From contig NZ_CP059066.1 of assembly GCF_017301615.1 (NCBI RefSeq), positions 1,595,001 to 1,659,000 on the forward strand: a stretch of 64,000 nucleotides of DNA, read 5' to 3'. This DNA comes from Koleobacter methoxysyntrophicus. Lineage in GTDB: Bacteria; Bacillota; Thermosediminibacteria; Koleobacterales; Koleobacteraceae. Under the pieces are notes generated by a model. It was not told the origin of the DNA, did no database searches, and saw nothing but the letters and a program-made list of their open reading frames with translations. Below, piece by piece: positions 8,963-16,867 of this stretch (position 1 is its first letter; each line of letters opens with the position of its first letter). The position numbers and the translations under genes were made by a program.

Positions 8963-9362
8963 GCCGTTGCATGAGGGAAAACGGTGGATGACTCAGGCCG
9001 AATATGATTTAAAGGATGCTGAATTTACCTTTAAAGGGAAAAGATATAATCTAACGTGTTTTCTAGCCCAACAATCGGCAGAAAAGGCTTTAAAAGCATT
9101 TCTTTATTCTAAAGGGGCAGAACAGGTATGGGGACATAGTGTAGCTGAATTATGTGAAGAAGCTATTAAAATTGATGAAATATTTAAAAAACTAAAATCT
9201 GAAGCAGCTCCATTGGATAAGTTTTATATACCGACACGGTACCCAAATGGTTTACCGGGGGGTATACCTGCAGAAGCCTTTGATAAATATGATGCTGAAA
9301 GGGGACTAGAAATGGCCAAGCGAGTTATAAATTTTATTAAAGAAAAGTTGGGAGAGGAGTAA
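8952..9362 (+). CDS. HEPN-domain protein, partner of the MNT gene
   Basis: An all-helical HEPN protein of 136 aa. The hallmark stretch LTCFLAQQSAEKALKAFL is present, followed by GHSVAEL and a C-terminal TRYPNGLPGG...YDAERGLEMAKRVINFI. I do not see a clear Rx4-6H RNase motif, so it may be the non-nuclease subtype. It overlaps the MNT gene, implying co-translation, and is followed after 5 bp by the U32 peptidase gene, which may be co-transcribed. Confidence 0.82.
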   Translation: MKAEPLHEGKRWMTQAEYDLKDAEFTFKGKRYNLTCFLAQQSAEKALKAFLYSKGAEQVWGHSVAELCEEAIKIDEIFKKLKSEAAPLDKFYIPTRYPNGLPGGIPAEAFDKYDAERGLEMAKRVINFIKEKLGEE

Positions 9363-9367
9363 CACTT

Positions 9368-11884
9368 ATGCTTAACAGTCTTCCCGAACTTCTCGCTCCG
9401 GCCGGCAGCTGGGACAGCTTCAGGGCAGCCGTTGAAAATGGGGCAGATGCCGTATATTTAGGGGGCAAAGCCTTCAGTGCTCGGAGCTATGCTGCGAATT
9501 TTGATAACCATGAAGTAGAAAGAGCCGTCGAATATGCCCATCTCCGGGGAGTAAGGATATATGTTACTGTTAATACCCTCCTGGATAATGGAGAATTAAT
9601 GCAGGCTGCAGAATATACCAGATTTTTAAATAACATTGGAGTGGACGGAATAATTGTTCAGGATTTAGGTCTGCTCCATATAATTAAAAACAGTCTGCCG
9701 GATATGGAAATTCATGCGAGCACCCAGATGACCATCCACAATATCGAGGGGGCTAAGGCCCTTGAGGAGATGGGAGTAAATAGAATCGTCCTGGCCAGAG
9801 AGCTTTCTCTGGAGGAAATAAAGGAAATAGCCCGCGAGACTGCGGTAGAGCTTGAAGTATTCGTTCACGGGGCCCTTTGTTTTTGTTATTCAGGGCAGTG
9901 CCTTATGAGCAGCCTTATAGGCGGCAGAAGCGGAAACAGGGGGAAATGTGCCCAGCCGTGCCGCCTCAAGTTTTCCCTAAAGGCATCAGACGGAAGAATA
10001 GTAATGGAGGATAAGCACATATTAAGCCCAAAAGACCTGAATATGATTAAATTCCTTCCCGAGCTGGTAAATATCAGTGGAATAAAGGCTCTTAAAATCG
10101 AAGGGAGGATGAAACGACCCGAATATGTGGCCGTTGTCACCAGGGCATACCGGCGAGCCCTTGACAGGATCAGGGATAACCCTGAATGCTTCAATATAGA
10201 GGATGAAGAATACCGGGAGCTAATTCAGATATTCAGCAGGGGTTTTACTACGGGCTATTATTACGGAAGACCCGGAAGGAATATGATGAGTTATGAAAGC
10301 GGCAAGAACCGGGGTTTATTGATAGGTAAGGTCCAAAATGTCGATAAGGGAGGGCTGAGTTTTATCAGACTTTACGGCAGTCTGAGCAGGGGTGACGGTA
10401 TTGAAGTGTGGAGCCGAAAGGGGAACAGTTACGGGACCACCATCGATTATATGGAGATAAACGGGGAAAAAGCAGAGAAGGGCAGCAGGGGCCAGATTGC
10501 CGGAATCAAAATGAGGGGAAGAGTGCATCAGGGGGACCTTGTATATAAAACATCTGATATAGGCCTCATTGCAAGGGCGCAGCAGAGCTTTGCAGGAGAA
10601 AAACCCTTACGAAAAATACCTGTAGTTATGGAAGCGGAACTAATGGCAGGAAAGCCTTTAAGCTTGAAAATAAAAGACCTAGACGGAAATGAGGTAACCG
10701 TTTTTTCAAAATCCTATGTGGAAAGGGCTGTAAACAAACCCCTTACCGAAAGTGATATCAGGTCAAAACTTGATAGGCTTGGGAATACCCCGTATCGTTT
10801 GGAAAGTTTGAAGATAAAGATGGATAATGGGGTTACCCTTCCTTTCAGGGAACTTAATGAAACCCGGAGGCAGGGGGTAGACCTTCTCAGCAAAGAAAGG
10901 ATTCGAAGATACACACGTAAAGGAATTGAATACAGGGATTTTCAGGATAGGATTTTCCCGCTGTTTATATCTGAGGGGCAGCAAACAACAAAGAAGAAGA
11001 CCTCTTTAACGGTTAGGGTGGATAGTGTCAGGGGGGTAAAAATAGCCTGTGAGTCAGGGGCAGATGAGATATATTTCGGAGGGGAAGGCTTTTTTGGAAA
11101 AGGATTTTGTATCGGGGAATACAGGGAAGCCCTGGAAATCGCCGGGAGATACGATAAAAAGATGTATTTTGCCTTACCCAGAATTACTGATGTTGCCCAA
11201 ATGGAAGAAATCAAAGGTCGTATCAAGGTTTTAAAAGACCTTAAGCCCTATGGATTTTTAGCCAGCAATATAGGTATTTTATATGAACTGAAGGAATATG
11301 ATGTTAATTGCATTGCCGATTTCCCCTTAAATGTGTTTAATTCCCTGACAGCTAAAGTCTTAAATGAAAGGTTCAATGTAAGCCGGATAACCCTTTCTCC
11401 TGAATTAAGATTGTCCCAAATTCGTGATATAGTTTCGGGACCTACTTTTATGGAGCTGGAAGTAATAGGCCACGGCTTCCTGCCCATGATGGTTACAAAA
11501 CACTGCATTATTCAGAGTATTGTTTTAGGGGGGAGCCCCAACGAATGCGCGGGGATCTGCAAAAAGGGGGAAGAATATGTTTTACTGGACAGAATGAAAA
11601 AGGAATTTCCCTTATGGCAGGATGATAATTGCCATACCCACATTATGAACTGTGTAGAACTCATGACCCTGGAAGAGGTCCCTCAATTAGTAAATACGGG
11701 AATATTCAGCCTGAGAATAGAGGGCCGCCGGAGGGAATATGGTTTAGCCGAAGTTATAAGAGTTTACAGAAAGGTTCTTGATATGGGGGATGAGGGGCTG
11801 GATAGTCCGGATGTTCAGAAATTTATTGAAAGCATGAAAACCAGGGGTTATACTAAAGGCCATTTATTAAGGGGAGTAGAATAA
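9368..11884 (+). CDS. Peptidase U32 family protein (with DUF3656-like region)
   Basis: A large U32 protein of 838 aa. It starts LPELLAPAGSWDSFRAAVENGADAVYLGG, the family hallmark, and carries the cysteine-rich signature CFCYSGQCLMSSLIGGRSGNRGKCAQPC near 176-205. A second, related half begins near 550 (VKIACESGADEIYFGG). Long two-part members of this family include E. coli RlhA, which acts with prephenate in 23S rRNA hydroxylation; shorter ones modify tRNA uridine. An RNA-hydroxylation role is therefore likely, but protease activity has also been claimed for the family. The start has GGAGAGGAG upstream. A hairpin follows the stop. Confidence 0.88.
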   Translation: MLNSLPELLAPAGSWDSFRAAVENGADAVYLGGKAFSARSYAANFDNHEVERAVEYAHLRGVRIYVTVNTLLDNGELMQAAEYTRFLNNIGVDGIIVQDLGLLHIIKNSLPDMEIHASTQMTIHNIEGAKALEEMGVNRIVLARELSLEEIKEIARETAVELEVFVHGALCFCYSGQCLMSSLIGGRSGNRGKCAQPCRLKFSLKASDGRIVMEDKHILSPKDLNMIKFLPELVNISGIKALKIEGRMKRPEYVAVVTRAYRRALDRIRDNPECFNIEDEEYRELIQIFSRGFTTGYYYGRPGRNMMSYESGKNRGLLIGKVQNVDKGGLSFIRLYGSLSRGDGIEVWSRKGNSYGTTIDYMEINGEKAEKGSRGQIAGIKMRGRVHQGDLVYKTSDIGLIARAQQSFAGEKPLRKIPVVMEAELMAGKPLSLKIKDLDGNEVTVFSKSYVERAVNKPLTESDIRSKLDRLGNTPYRLESLKIKMDNGVTLPFRELNETRRQGVDLLSKERIRRYTRKGIEYRDFQDRIFPLFISEGQQTTKKKTSLTVRVDSVRGVKIACESGADEIYFGGEGFFGKGFCIGEYREALEIAGRYDKKMYFALPRITDVAQMEEIKGRIKVLKDLKPYGFLASNIGILYELKEYDVNCIADFPLNVFNSLTAKVLNERFNVSRITLSPELRLSQIRDIVSGPTFMELEVIGHGFLPMMVTKHCIIQSIVLGGSPNECAGICKKGEEYVLLDRMKKEFPLWQDDNCHTHIMNCVELMTLEEVPQLVNTGIFSLRIEGRRREYGLAEVIRVYRKVLDMGDEGLDSPDVQKFIESMKTRGYTKGHLLRGVE

Positions 11885-11887
11885 ATT

Positions 11888-11917
11888 ATAAGAAGGCCGT
11901 GGAAATGACCTTCTTAT
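11888..11917 (+). terminator. Hairpin after the U32 gene
   Basis: ATAAGAAGG and CCTTCTTAT form a 9-bp stem just after the stop codon, with a 12-base loop. No long T tract follows, so termination would be moderate. Its right arm abuts the decayed gene on the other strand. Confidence 0.5.
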
Positions 11918-12054
11918 TAATAGTTTACCGGGATCAATGGATTAAATGACCCTTTTGTATCCTCTACATTCTGTTGGGCTTCGACAAAGGTCAGGCCGGC
12001 ACCGGCTTTGGCAAAAGCTAAAAAAATTTTTGAAACCCCAGGAATCTTTCTAAT
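11917..12054 (-). pseudogene. Isocitrate lyase/PEP-mutase superfamily remnant
   Basis: On the minus strand a 45-codon frame bounded by stops reads ...IFLAFAKAGAGLTFVEAQQ, then NVEDTKG...NPLIPVNY. This resembles the PEP mutase/2-methylisocitrate lyase segment where an A-Y-A-x-A-G-A-D stretch is followed by a FVEAPQS-like stretch. No start codon, catalytic core or conserved continuation is present, so it is a decayed fragment. The assignment rests on this short similarity alone. Confidence 0.5.
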
Positions 12055-12191
12055 CTATTCAACATGGGAGATTTTCAAGTTTTCCTGCCATTTGTAGGCT
12101 TATATCAGAGCTGAATAAAAAAAATGATTCGGGTTACAATAATTTCTAGTATTAAATGGAGTTCTGCCTGCCTTCTGAAAGGGGAGTGAAT

Positions 12192-12602
12192 ATGTATCAG
12201 TTTAATATATCCCATGATGGAATAAGGGCTGAGATAAGTGACGGGGATGAAATCCTTGATGTTTTTCTTGAAAATGGAGAAATAAAGGTTAAATTACCGT
12301 ATGATATTGATTTACAGGCCTTATCGAAGGACATTGCCGAACGGGGATACTTTATTTCGACCGATGAATGGGATAATTCTGAGACCCAGTCGTGGGGAGA
12401 AGCTTTTGATAAGGAGGGATATTATCCCAATTCAATATATAAAGAAAGGGGACAGTGGATTTTTACACTTTCTCCTGAAGATTACCAGCTGGTTGATCCA
12501 GATAAAGGGGAGAAAAAGCCCGTTATAGGAGAAAGATTTAAAGAGGAGTTTGATAAGTGGTACCCGATTATAAAAAAATCGAAAATTGAGCGGAATAATT
12601 AA
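12192..12602 (+). CDS. Hypothetical protein, 136 aa
   Basis: Soluble acidic protein starting MYQFNISHDGIRAEI. GGGGAG just upstream fixes the start at ATG 12192 rather than the longer in-frame possibility at 12156. It contains repeated short beta-like segments and aromatic residues (YFISTDEWDNSETQSWGEAF) but no motif I recognise, no signal peptide and no membrane segment. It stands alone between the U32 gene and a small Zn-ribbon gene. Confidence 0.65.
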   Translation: MYQFNISHDGIRAEISDGDEILDVFLENGEIKVKLPYDIDLQALSKDIAERGYFISTDEWDNSETQSWGEAFDKEGYYPNSIYKERGQWIFTLSPEDYQLVDPDKGEKKPVIGERFKEEFDKWYPIIKKSKIERNN

Positions 12603-12693
12603 CCATTCAGATCTGATATTTAAAAATAAGGGGGATACTCTGAAAATTAATAAGAAAACGGATTGAAGAAACTAATTCCGTTCAAAAAGGCAT

Positions 12694-12722
12694 TTGATGA
12701 AATTTTCTAAACGAGGTATAAT
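12694..12722 (+). promoter_or_regulatory. Sigma-A-type promoter
   Basis: TTGATG, a 17-bp spacer and a perfect TATAAT (12717-12722). Transcription would begin near 12729, producing a short leader that contains a Shine-Dalgarno/ATG and ends in a terminator hairpin before the Zn-ribbon gene at 12882. Confidence 0.75.
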
Positions 12723-12754
12723 TAAAAAAATAACCAAAAAGGTGATTAATTATT

Positions 12755-12853
12755 ATGAGAATTCTTTATATAGCAAATAGCATCGATATAGTATTTTTTA
12801 AAAACCACCTTCCTAAAACGGGAGGTGGTTTTTTATATGCCCTTCTTTATTGA
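12755..12853 (+). CDS. Possible 32-aa leader peptide or small protein
   Basis: AAAAAGGTGA at about 12736-12745 precedes an ATG at 12755, opening 32 codons (MRILYIANSIDIVFFKNHLP...). The last third of the frame runs through the terminator hairpin 12801-12834, so its translation would disturb that hairpin. This could be an attenuation device for the downstream gene or a chance frame. There is no diagnostic codon run. Confidence 0.3.
   Translation: MRILYIANSIDIVFFKNHLPKTGGGFLYALLY
12801..12834 (+). terminator. Terminator/attenuator hairpin upstream of the Zn-ribbon gene
   Basis: AAAACCACCTTCC and GGGAGGTGGTTTT form a long stem with one G-T wobble, followed by TTTTTT. It lies about 80 bases after the predicted start of transcription at 12729 and before the coding start at 12882, so it would stop most transcripts unless overridden. 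Confidence 0.75.
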
Positions 12854-12881
12854 TGAGCAGCCGGCGGGAGGAGGTGTATTA

Positions 12882-13067
12882 ATGGGTGTATTCCAGAATA
12901 TTGTTAAAGATTATAGTGAAAAATGCATTAAATGCGGGAAAGAGGCCTATGAAGGGATTTACTGTGATGAATGTTCTGATGTATTTATATGCAGTGATTG
13001 TTTGAAAGAAAACCCCGGAATTATGAAAAAAACAGGGAGATTCAAATGGGTTTGTGTAAAACATTAA
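12882..13067 (+). CDS. Small cysteine-rich (zinc-ribbon-like) protein, 61 aa
   Basis: GGAGGAGGTG places the start at ATG 12882. The product has CIKCGKEAYEGIYCDEC followed by CSDC, four CxxC-type cysteine pairs/half-pairs, suggesting one or two structural zinc sites. It has no membrane segment. Function unknown. It is flanked by terminator hairpins on both sides, so it is a single-gene unit. Confidence 0.7.
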   Translation: MGVFQNIVKDYSEKCIKCGKEAYEGIYCDECSDVFICSDCLKENPGIMKKTGRFKWVCVKH

Positions 13068-13083
13068 ATGCTGTAAGGAATGT

Positions 13084-13119
13084 GAAGGTTCCCAAAACGG
13101 GAACCTTCTTAAATTTTTT
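13084..13119 (+). terminator. Rho-independent terminator
   Basis: GAAGGTTCCC and GGGAACCTTC form a perfect 10-bp stem with a 5-base loop, followed by TTAAATTTTTT. It ends the Zn-ribbon transcript. Confidence 0.85.
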
Positions 13120-13355
13120 AAAAGGTGTATTTTTTTCAATAAATGCCAAAAATACAAATGTAAAATGTATAATCTTAAGGTTTTTATCTTAGACAAGGGT
13201 CTTAATTTTGAAAAAATGTACATATTCAAAAAGAAAAATAGAGGAATATTATATACTAATGTAGAATTTACCGTAAATGAAATAGAACACCGGACACAAA
13301 CAAAAAATCAGGCTTTTTATGTATAAAATCAAATTTGAAAGAAAGGGGTAGAAGA

Positions 13356-13943
13356 GTGTTAAAATACGAACAGATTAGGGACCTGATTATGAACGATGCT
13401 TTCGATGCAGGGTTAGATGTGTACAATATCAGGAATTATATCGAGATGGAAACCCTTGACAGAACATTCAAAATATCATGTGTCCCTATAGGATTTAAAC
13501 CGGGAAGCGGGATAACAGCAGAAATTAGTTTTGATTGGGACTGTATGTATAGTTCTGAATCCATTTACGGGTCTTCATGTGACCTTTATCATGATGAGGC
13601 TGTTAATTGCCCCCATATGGAATATGAACCCGATGCTTTTATTGAGCTTGAGATAAAGTTTAATTTCCCCGTAAGCAGAGCTGAAGACATCCCTGAAATC
13701 TACAGAAGGATAAAAAAGGTGCTTCAAAATGAGATTTCCCATAATAATTATCCGCAGATAAAATTTGAGATATCTGTGCTGGCAGATGGAAGGGTGGTAG
13801 TCCACGACTCATACGCATATATGTTTTGGGAAGTACCTTTTAATGACTACGATATTGATTTTTCAAGGATTTTTAATGAAATAAAAAATATCCTTATTGC
13901 GCTCTATGAATCGAACGTTTTCAAAACCAAAAAATGGAAATAA
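13356..13943 (+). CDS. Hypothetical protein, about 195 aa
   Basis: Soluble protein beginning with GTG 13356 (MLKYEQIRDLIMNDAFDAG). An in-frame upstream ATG at 13335 is possible, but the purine-rich GAAAGGGGTAGAAGAG precedes the GTG. Alternating beta/helix composition, a C/H cluster (SSCDLYHDEAVNCPHMEY) and no signal or membrane segment. I do not recognise the family. It is followed after 34 bp by the aminopeptidase gene and may share its transcript. Confidence 0.65.
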   Translation: MLKYEQIRDLIMNDAFDAGLDVYNIRNYIEMETLDRTFKISCVPIGFKPGSGITAEISFDWDCMYSSESIYGSSCDLYHDEAVNCPHMEYEPDAFIELEIKFNFPVSRAEDIPEIYRRIKKVLQNEISHNNYPQIKFEISVLADGRVVVHDSYAYMFWEVPFNDYDIDFSRIFNEIKNILIALYESNVFKTKKWK

Positions 13944-13977
13944 AAATATCCTTAACTTACAAAAGGAGGCACGACCA

Positions 13978-15093
13978 TTGAAAGATCCGAGGATTGAAAC
14001 CCTGGCGAAAAATCTTATTTCTTATTCGGTGGAATTGAAACGGGGCGAAAAAGTCTTGATAGAGGTATCGGGAAGTGAGACAATTCTTACCGGAGAGATA
14101 ATTAAGCAGGTCTATCAGGCAGGCGGCATCCCTTTTGTTAACATAAAATCCCCACGTATCTCGAGGGAATTATTAATGGGAGCAACGGAGGAGAGCATTA
14201 AGGCGATGGCATCTTATGATATAGTAAGGATGAAGGATATGAAGGCCTATATCGGCATTTATGCAGCAGATAATGTCAACGAATTTTCCGATGTTCCACC
14301 CGAAAAACTCAAAATCTTCATGGAACATTACAGTAAACCAGTTCACAGCAATATACGTGTAAGGAATACAAAATGGTGCGTCCTCCGGTACCCTACGCCC
14401 TCTATGGCTCAAATGGCTGAAATGAGCACTGAAGCCTTTGAAGACTTTTATTTCAACGTGTGCAACCTGGACTACAATAAGATGTCTAAGGCAATGGACC
14501 CTCTGGTTGAATTGATGGAGAAGACTGATAGGGTTAAGATATTGGGCCCGGGGACAAATTTAAGTTTCTCAATTAAAGGGATTCCGGCAATTAAGTGTGA
14601 CGGCAAGTTTAACATCCCTGATGGAGAGGTTTTTACTGCACCCGTAAAGGAGTCCGTGGAGGGGCATATTACATTTAATACACCGACGGTGTTCCAGGGG
14701 GAAACCTTTTATAACATCTATCTGGAATTCAAAAAAGGCAGGATAATAAAAGCGACTTCGGATAAAACTGAGAAATTAAACCACATCCTTGATACCGATA
14801 AAGGGGCAAGGTATATAGGGGAATTCGCTATAGGGTTGAATCCCTATGTAGAAAAACCTATGAAGGATACACTCTTTGATGAAAAAATAATGGGAAGTTT
14901 TCACCTCACACCTGGCCATTGTTATGATGAAAGCAGCAACGGAAATGAGTCGGCCATACACTGGGATATGGTATGCATCCAGAGGAAGGAATACGGCGGA
15001 GGAGAGATATATTTCGATGACATTCTTGTGAGGAAAGACGGGATTTTTGTTTTGGATGAGTTAAAGGATTTGAACCCGAAGGCGTTGAGATAG
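13978..15093 (+). CDS. M29-family aminopeptidase
   Basis: Cytoplasmic metallo-aminopeptidase of the thermophilic AmpS/AmpT (M29) family, 371 aa. AAAGGAGG followed by TTG 13978 fixes the start. It begins RIETLAKNLISYSVELKRGEKVLIEV, typical of M29. The C-terminal metal-binding region shows GEFAIGLNP, GSFHLTPGHCYDESSNGN and SAIHWDMVCI, supplying Glu, His and Asp ligands. It would release N-terminal residues from imported peptides, consistent with the amino-acid-fermenting gene content nearby. A strong terminator follows. Confidence 0.88.
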   Translation: MKDPRIETLAKNLISYSVELKRGEKVLIEVSGSETILTGEIIKQVYQAGGIPFVNIKSPRISRELLMGATEESIKAMASYDIVRMKDMKAYIGIYAADNVNEFSDVPPEKLKIFMEHYSKPVHSNIRVRNTKWCVLRYPTPSMAQMAEMSTEAFEDFYFNVCNLDYNKMSKAMDPLVELMEKTDRVKILGPGTNLSFSIKGIPAIKCDGKFNIPDGEVFTAPVKESVEGHITFNTPTVFQGETFYNIYLEFKKGRIIKATSDKTEKLNHILDTDKGARYIGEFAIGLNPYVEKPMKDTLFDEKIMGSFHLTPGHCYDESSNGNESAIHWDMVCIQRKEYGGGEIYFDDILVRKDGIFVLDELKDLNPKALR

Positions 15094-15138
15094 TGGCGAA
15101 TCGAGATTTTCTTACAAATCAGAGCTTCTTTATATAAA

Positions 15139-15170
15139 AAGGGTAAAACAAAAACTGTTTTACCCTTATT
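15139..15170 (+). terminator. Terminator after the aminopeptidase
   Basis: AAGGGTAAAACA and TGTTTTACCCTT form a perfect 12-bp stem with loop AAAAC, followed by ATTT. It separates the aminopeptidase from the agr-like locus. Confidence 0.75.
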
Positions 15171-15314
15171 TGCATATCTACTAAGCTGATAGTTCAAGAA
15201 AAAACTGATAGTTTAAGAAAAAAATTGAAAGAGATTGTCGTTTGGTATAGAATAAAAATACCAATAATATATTTATCATTACATCTGTTATTACATCTTT
15301 TAGGGGTGGCTGCT

Positions 15315-16502
15315 ATGAATGATAATGAAGAAACGGGGATAAAGAATTTAAACGAATATCTTGCTGTTATTCAAATTGTTAGCCTTCTGCTGTTACTTAT
15401 AATTAGCAGCTCTCTACTACCCGGTGAAGCAAACAAGTTGCCCGACAATTTCAAGATTATAACTATCGGTATATGGGTAATAGGTTTATTCTTTATTTAT
15501 ATAATTTGGATTTTCTTTTTAGGGAGAAGAAAAAGAAGAATAAACACCAAACCTAGCAGACTAGATATATTATTGTCAATTATTTATTTTTTTTTGATTA
15601 CAGCAATCATATACAAAACTGGAGCACATGAGAGCCCTTACAAAAATATATTTTTACTTTTAGTGGTAATGCACACATTAAAATTCGGAACGGTATTTGG
15701 TGCAGTATCAGTTATATTCAGTTCCATCGGTATTATGTTAAATGACCTAATAATATTAAAACGGATTTCAAACAATCCTTACCTTGAAGCTGATATAGTT
15801 TTAATAGGTGTCCTTATTATAACTAACTGGCTGCTTGGGAGTTTTATTAAAATGATAGAGGATGATGCCGTTCATAGGGCGCGTTTGGAAACAATTGCGG
15901 AAATGGCAGGGGAAGTTGCTCACGAAATAAGGAACCCCCTGGTTGCTGTTAAGGGTTTTATTCAATTGGAAGGCTTAAAAGAAGAATCTTCCCTTGACAA
16001 AGGGGTAATTAAGCTGCTTTTGCGCGAAATTCAAAGGATTGAGGAAATAATTGCAGAATTTCTAAAACTCGGTGAAGCTTATGAACTAAAAGTAACAGAA
16101 ATAGATTTGAGGGTACTTTTTAAAAGAATTAAATTAATGATGAAAACTCAGTTAGGGTTCAAAAACATATTTATAGAAATAAAAGTGGATGAACATGTGC
16201 CGTTGATTAAAGGGGATGTTATGCTTTTAAGACAGGTATTTGTTAATATCGTCAAAAAAGCCTTTGAAACTGTTGGTAACGGCGGGAAAGTGGAGATTAG
16301 CGCAAGTTACGTAAATAATGAAGTCAAAGTTGAAATAAGTGCCAATAGAAAAACCAGAGGGCCTTTTTTACATGCCCAAAAAGAAAAACAGGCCATTGGG
16401 TTGACAATAAATGAAATGATTATAGAAAAACATAAAGGGCGTATTGAAGTATTAACGAAATCAGATGGAGGCCTGCAATTTACGGTTTTTTTGCCTGCTT
16501 AG
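15315..16502 (+). CDS. Histidine-kinase-like membrane protein with degenerate ATPase domain
   Basis: About 395 aa: a membrane sensor of roughly 5-6 segments (1-185) followed by HisKA (AHEIRNPLVAVKGF, H203) and a HATPase_c-like end. Start ATG 15315 is supported by GGGGTGG upstream and by alignment (NEYLAV...) with the related sensor of the c-di-GMP enzyme at 19581. The shared sensor core is TGAHES-YKN...YLEADIV...TNWLLGSFIK. In the ATPase region the usual N-box NA is VKKA, and the DxGxGI loop is replaced by SANRKTRGP, so ATP binding may be lost while the phosphoacceptor histidine remains. It may act as a phosphotransferase or a regulator without kinase activity. It stands first in the agr-like locus. 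Confidence 0.8.
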   Translation: MNDNEETGIKNLNEYLAVIQIVSLLLLLIISSSLLPGEANKLPDNFKIITIGIWVIGLFFIYIIWIFFLGRRKRRINTKPSRLDILLSIIYFFLITAIIYKTGAHESPYKNIFLLLVVMHTLKFGTVFGAVSVIFSSIGIMLNDLIILKRISNNPYLEADIVLIGVLIITNWLLGSFIKMIEDDAVHRARLETIAEMAGEVAHEIRNPLVAVKGFIQLEGLKEESSLDKGVIKLLLREIQRIEEIIAEFLKLGEAYELKVTEIDLRVLFKRIKLMMKTQLGFKNIFIEIKVDEHVPLIKGDVMLLRQVFVNIVKKAFETVGNGGKVEISASYVNNEVKVEISANRKTRGPFLHAQKEKQAIGLTINEMIIEKHKGRIEVLTKSDGGLQFTVFLPA

Positions 16503-16846
16503 GTTGAGTAATTTTGAAAAAAGTCTTAAAAGTTTTTTAAAAGCCTAAGCAGGAAAAAAATTTTTTATGTTGAAATTAAAAATAAAAATGCTGAAAATGG
16601 TGCAGAAACCAGAACTTGGCTTGGGGTGATGTGTATGATAAATGTGCCCTGGTATACCGTAATGTTGAGAGCAATTCCTGAAGTAATTGGGCTTATATTG
16701 TTATGCCTTGCGATTATTAATGAAAATGTTGAAAGTAAAAGGAAAAGACTTTTAAACGTCACTATTATAACAATTTTTAGTACATTTACGCTTAAAATGC
16801 TTCCGATAAGATTCGGCATAAATACCCTTTTTTTGATAATATTAGA

Positions 16847-16867
16847 TTCGATATCAGTAGCGTTGCA
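16847..16867 (+). repeat. Left target duplication and IS terminal inverted repeat
   Basis: TTCGATA (16847-16853) is the left target-site copy. The IS end TCAGTAGCGTTGCA (16854-16867) matches the other end in inverted orientation over 14 bp. A further TGTCAAG block occurs at the same inward offset on both ends, so the imperfect inverted repeat is about 38 bp. Confidence 0.92.

Noticed and set aside
16494-16553. Inverted repeat CCTGCTTAGG/CCTAAGCAGG at the end of the kinase-like gene
   Set aside because: The loop is long and no T tract follows the right arm on either strand, so I did not call it a terminator.
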